Assembly: GCA_030591745.1 (NCBI GenBank) | Contig: JAUVAM010000018.1 | Location: 1-14,378, forward strand | DNA: 14,378 nt | Source: Deltaproteobacteria bacterium | GTDB taxonomy: Bacteria; Myxococcota; B64-G9 | Direction: 5' to 3' | Part shown: positions 12,481 through 14,378 of the stretch, piece after piece | Numbering within the stretch: the stretch's first letter is position 1 | Layout of the letters: every line of letters begins with the position of its first letter | The notes under the pieces: model-generated | The model's database searches: none | Told to the model about the DNA's origin: nothing | Seen by the model: only the letters and a program-made list of their open reading frames with translations | Program-made: the position numbers and the translations under genes

Positions 12481-14295
12481 TCAAGATCCGTGGGTACAAA
12501 CCGCCACGCAAAGCGGGCCGTCCCCAGCCTCCATGCAAAGCATGCCATCCGGACAACTGAAATCACTCGGATCGCATGAGGGCGCATCAGTCGGAATATT
12601 TCCGTCCTGCATGCAGAGATCGATACCCGAAGCGTCGCTGACAGCCAAGAAGGTACATTCCAAATCTGTCGGACAGAGGCCACAGAATGCCGCGCAGGCC
12701 AGGCTACCCTCAACGCGCTCCACGCAGATCTGGTTGGGCTGAGGGCAGAACTCACCGACATTGTTACAAGATTCATTATCAGTCGGAATCTCGCCGTCTT
12801 GCAGACAGGTATTGACCTGCCATTCTCCATAAACATCGCAGCTTTGTCCCATGGGACACAAGTCGGTCAGGCATTGCCCGTTCATGCAGTTCGTGCCCTC
12901 TGGGCAGTCCCCGCAACTGCCGCCGCAGCCGTCGTCCCCACACTCGAGCCCAGCGCAGTCCGGCACACAATCATGAGGTGCCGAGCAGGCGTTGAAGCAA
13001 AGGTATTCGTCTCCCACCGAGGTGCAAACCGCGTTACCCTCACACATGTATTCGGCGTCACAAGCTGGCGCATCACCGGGGGGCGCACCGTCCACCAGGC
13101 AAAGGTGGACGAACCAGTCAGGTGCCACCTCCATGGGACCACAGACTTCACCATCAGGGCACCGGCCACAGAGCTCAAGACAGTACATGTCTTCTCCATT
13201 GTCATCAGGAAAACAACCCATGTTGTCCGGGCAATAGTTTGTGCCACATGCCAGAGCGTCTACTGGAATTCCACCGTCCTGCAGACAAAGCGTCAGCTCG
13301 CCAAAATTGAAGGTTCCGCAAGTCAATCCATCGGGACAGAGGCCAGTCTGAACCAGCATACAATCACCGTCCACGCATTCCTCAGTTGACTCGCATTCGC
13401 CACAGTACCCTCCGCATCCATCATCGCCACAGATGCGATTCGTGCAATCAGGTGTGCAGCTTTCGCAAGCGCCATTCAAGCAATGTTGGTCCGAAGCAGA
13501 ACAGTCCTGATAAGGCAGCCAACGATTGTCCACGCAGAGTTCCAGCAGATCACCCTGGCAACGGGTTTGACCCCCTTGGCAAACAAAGAGAGCACACTGG
13601 GCCACTCCCTCGAGCATCTCGCAATTCATCGCGGCGCTCGAGCAATCCACCACCGTCTGCCAGGTGAAATTATTGCAGGTCTGGACGAAACTGCCGACGC
13701 AGCGCATGGCACCCAACTCGCCACAGTAGTCTTCGGTCCGACATTGGGCGTCGGCGCACTGAAACTCACAAATCGTGTCCTCAAAAGAGTAGGTGCATTG
13801 CCCCTCATCGCAAAGACCAACAACGACGTGGCTTCGCAGGGTCGCTTCATCCAAACAGACATCCGCGGGCGGATCGCTACATTCGATGGGCGCGCCGGCA
13901 CAATATCCGGCCGTGCAAACATCCGCCGAACTACAGGCATCCCCATCGTCGCAAGCCGCACCGTCGCTCAAAGCGCTATAACTGCACACCCCGGCGCTGC
14001 AAGCTCCCGGCAAATCGTAACAATCGGCGTCGCCGGGCGGATCCTCACAAGTCATCGTCGAACAGGGGTCCACAGGCACACAAGCGCCGTCCTGACAGCG
14101 ATATCCGGGGTCGCATTGAACCATGAGGCAGGGATCATCCTCATCCACGCAATGCGCATTCCGGCAGATCTGACCAGCCTCGCAATCCGTATCCCGAATG
14201 CACTCCACATCATCACCCGAATCCGAATCACCACAGCCCCAAACAAAACCCAAGCTAAACACAGCCAAAATCACCAGGATCGATCTAGCGAACAT
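12481..14295 (-). CDS. large cysteine-rich lipoprotein with four-fold repeat
   Basis: 604 residues, ATG with GGGAGG five bases upstream. The leader (FARSILVILAVFSLGFVWGC) points to lipidation at Cys21, followed by an acidic linker (GDSDSGDD). About 85 residues are cysteine, roughly 14 percent. Segments in order: EGF-like/disintegrin-like runs at 30-185 (GAACDDGDACSSADVC, typical of myxobacterial surface proteins); two 'C-x-W-x-DC' modules at about 190-277; GDDGCGG knots at 290-301 and 453-464; and four units of about 60 residues at 319-376, 378-437, 479-538 and 540-600. Each unit opens CP(D/M/T)xxxC and has a C(L/M)(Q/V)DG-x-(I/P)P motif. All this implies a heavily disulfide-bonded outer-surface or periplasmic protein. 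The function is unknown; adhesion or stalk-like scaffolding is a guess. It lies upstream of the operon in the same direction. Confidence 0.85.
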   Translation of the reverse strand: MFARSILVILAVFSLGFVWGCGDSDSGDDVECIRDTDCEAGQICRNAHCVDEDDPCLMVQCDPGYRCQDGACVPVDPCSTMTCEDPPGDADCYDLPGACSAGVCSYSALSDGAACDDGDACSSADVCTAGYCAGAPIECSDPPADVCLDEATLRSHVVVGLCDEGQCTYSFEDTICEFQCADAQCRTEDYCGELGAMRCVGSFVQTCNNFTWQTVVDCSSAAMNCEMLEGVAQCALFVCQGGQTRCQGDLLELCVDNRWLPYQDCSASDQHCLNGACESCTPDCTNRICGDDGCGGYCGECESTEECVDGDCMLVQTGLCPDGLTCGTFNFGELTLCLQDGGIPVDALACGTNYCPDNMGCFPDDNGEDMYCLELCGRCPDGEVCGPMEVAPDWFVHLCLVDGAPPGDAPACDAEYMCEGNAVCTSVGDEYLCFNACSAPHDCVPDCAGLECGDDGCGGSCGDCPEGTNCMNGQCLTDLCPMGQSCDVYGEWQVNTCLQDGEIPTDNESCNNVGEFCPQPNQICVERVEGSLACAAFCGLCPTDLECTFLAVSDASGIDLCMQDGNIPTDAPSCDPSDFSCPDGMLCMEAGDGPLCVAVCTHGS

Positions 14296-14346
14296 GACAA
14301 CCTCCCAAGCTCATGAAAACCCAAGATTCTTCCATACTGACACAAA

Positions 14347-14378
14347 CCCCCACCCCCAATCAAACCCACTCCGTCCCC
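14347..14378 (-). other. G-quadruplex-type motif upstream of the cysteine-rich lipoprotein gene
   Basis: Four C runs on the plus strand, 14347-14351, 14353-14357, 14365-14367 and 14375-14378, separated by 1, 7 and 7 bases, are four G runs on the coding strand of the lipoprotein gene. This satisfies the common G3+N1-7 pattern. It lies 52-83 bases before the start codon. The rest of the upstream region (14296-14346) holds the ribosome binding site; no convincing promoter was found. Confidence 0.45.
14369..14378. repeat. possible arm of a second REP-like palindrome, cut by the window edge
   Basis: CTCCGTCCCC at the last ten bases is the exact reverse complement of the left-arm start GGGGACGGAG at 1132-1141. 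The window ends before any partner arm could be seen. It overlaps the last run of the G-quadruplex-type motif. Confidence 0.35.

Noticed and set aside
12481..14295. Repeats in the cysteine-rich gene as a CRISPR or DNA-level repeat array
   Set aside because: The similar CCGTCCTGCA-type segments are spaced by about 180 bases, lie in frame and encode the same protein motif, so they reflect protein repeats.
13483..14316. 277-codon open frame on the plus strand
   Set aside because: It is the antisense shadow of the cysteine-rich lipoprotein gene, whose leader, ribosome binding site and repeats are clear.

Overview
The window looks like chromosomal DNA from a GC-rich bacterium of the deltaproteobacterial group (Myxococcota, Bradymonadota or a relative). 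Three things point there: a MYXO-CTERM-type tail on a large exported protein, a cysteine-rich lipoprotein carrying the GDDGCGG modules common in those genomes, and an AgmX/PglI-type domain. The lineage is an inference from gene content; no rRNA or tRNA gene was seen.

Layout. (1) 1-1121, plus strand: the 3' end of a gene encoding an AgmX/PglI-C-terminal-like domain, overlapping a small predicted lipoprotein gene by GTGA. (2) 1122-1248: a REP-like GGGGACGG...CCGTCCCC palindrome and a possible gene-tail remnant. (3) 1249-1887, minus: a one-TM protein with a GIDE-type domain. (4) 1888-2013: a divergent intergenic region with two inverted repeats. (5) 2014-4338, plus: a 774-residue exported protein whose layout closely resembles the two-barrel lipid-binding protein BPI/LBP (TULIP fold), followed by an Ig-like domain and a MYXO-CTERM-like tail. 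This is the most unusual gene here. (6) 4341-12338, minus: a compact 13-gene housekeeping operon read as yceD-rpmF-fabD-acpP-rpiB-dCMP deaminase-nrdR-ribD-ribE-ribBA-ribH-nusB-orphan M17 N-domain protein. It is driven by a clear sigma70-type promoter at 12431-12458. (7) 12481-14295, minus: a 604-residue lipoprotein with about 85 cysteines and a four-fold internal repeat. (8) 14296-14378: its upstream region, with a G-quadruplex-type motif and, at the very edge, 10 bases matching one arm of the REP-like palindrome.

How the genes fit together. The operon joins ribosome and transcription factors (YceD, L32, NusB), fatty-acid initiation (FabD, ACP), pentose phosphate (RpiB), dNTP supply and control (dCMP deaminase, NrdR) and complete riboflavin synthesis from GTP and ribulose-5-phosphate to riboflavin, apart from the dephosphorylation step. 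RpiB interconverts ribose-5-P and ribulose-5-P, and the latter is the RibB substrate. Most junctions overlap by 1-4 bases or lie within 40 bases, so the genes are probably co-transcribed and translationally coupled. The two flanking groups are cell-envelope proteins of poorly known role.

No stretch longer than 300 bases lacks a gene. No CRISPR array, tRNA, rRNA, intact transposase or riboswitch was recognised.
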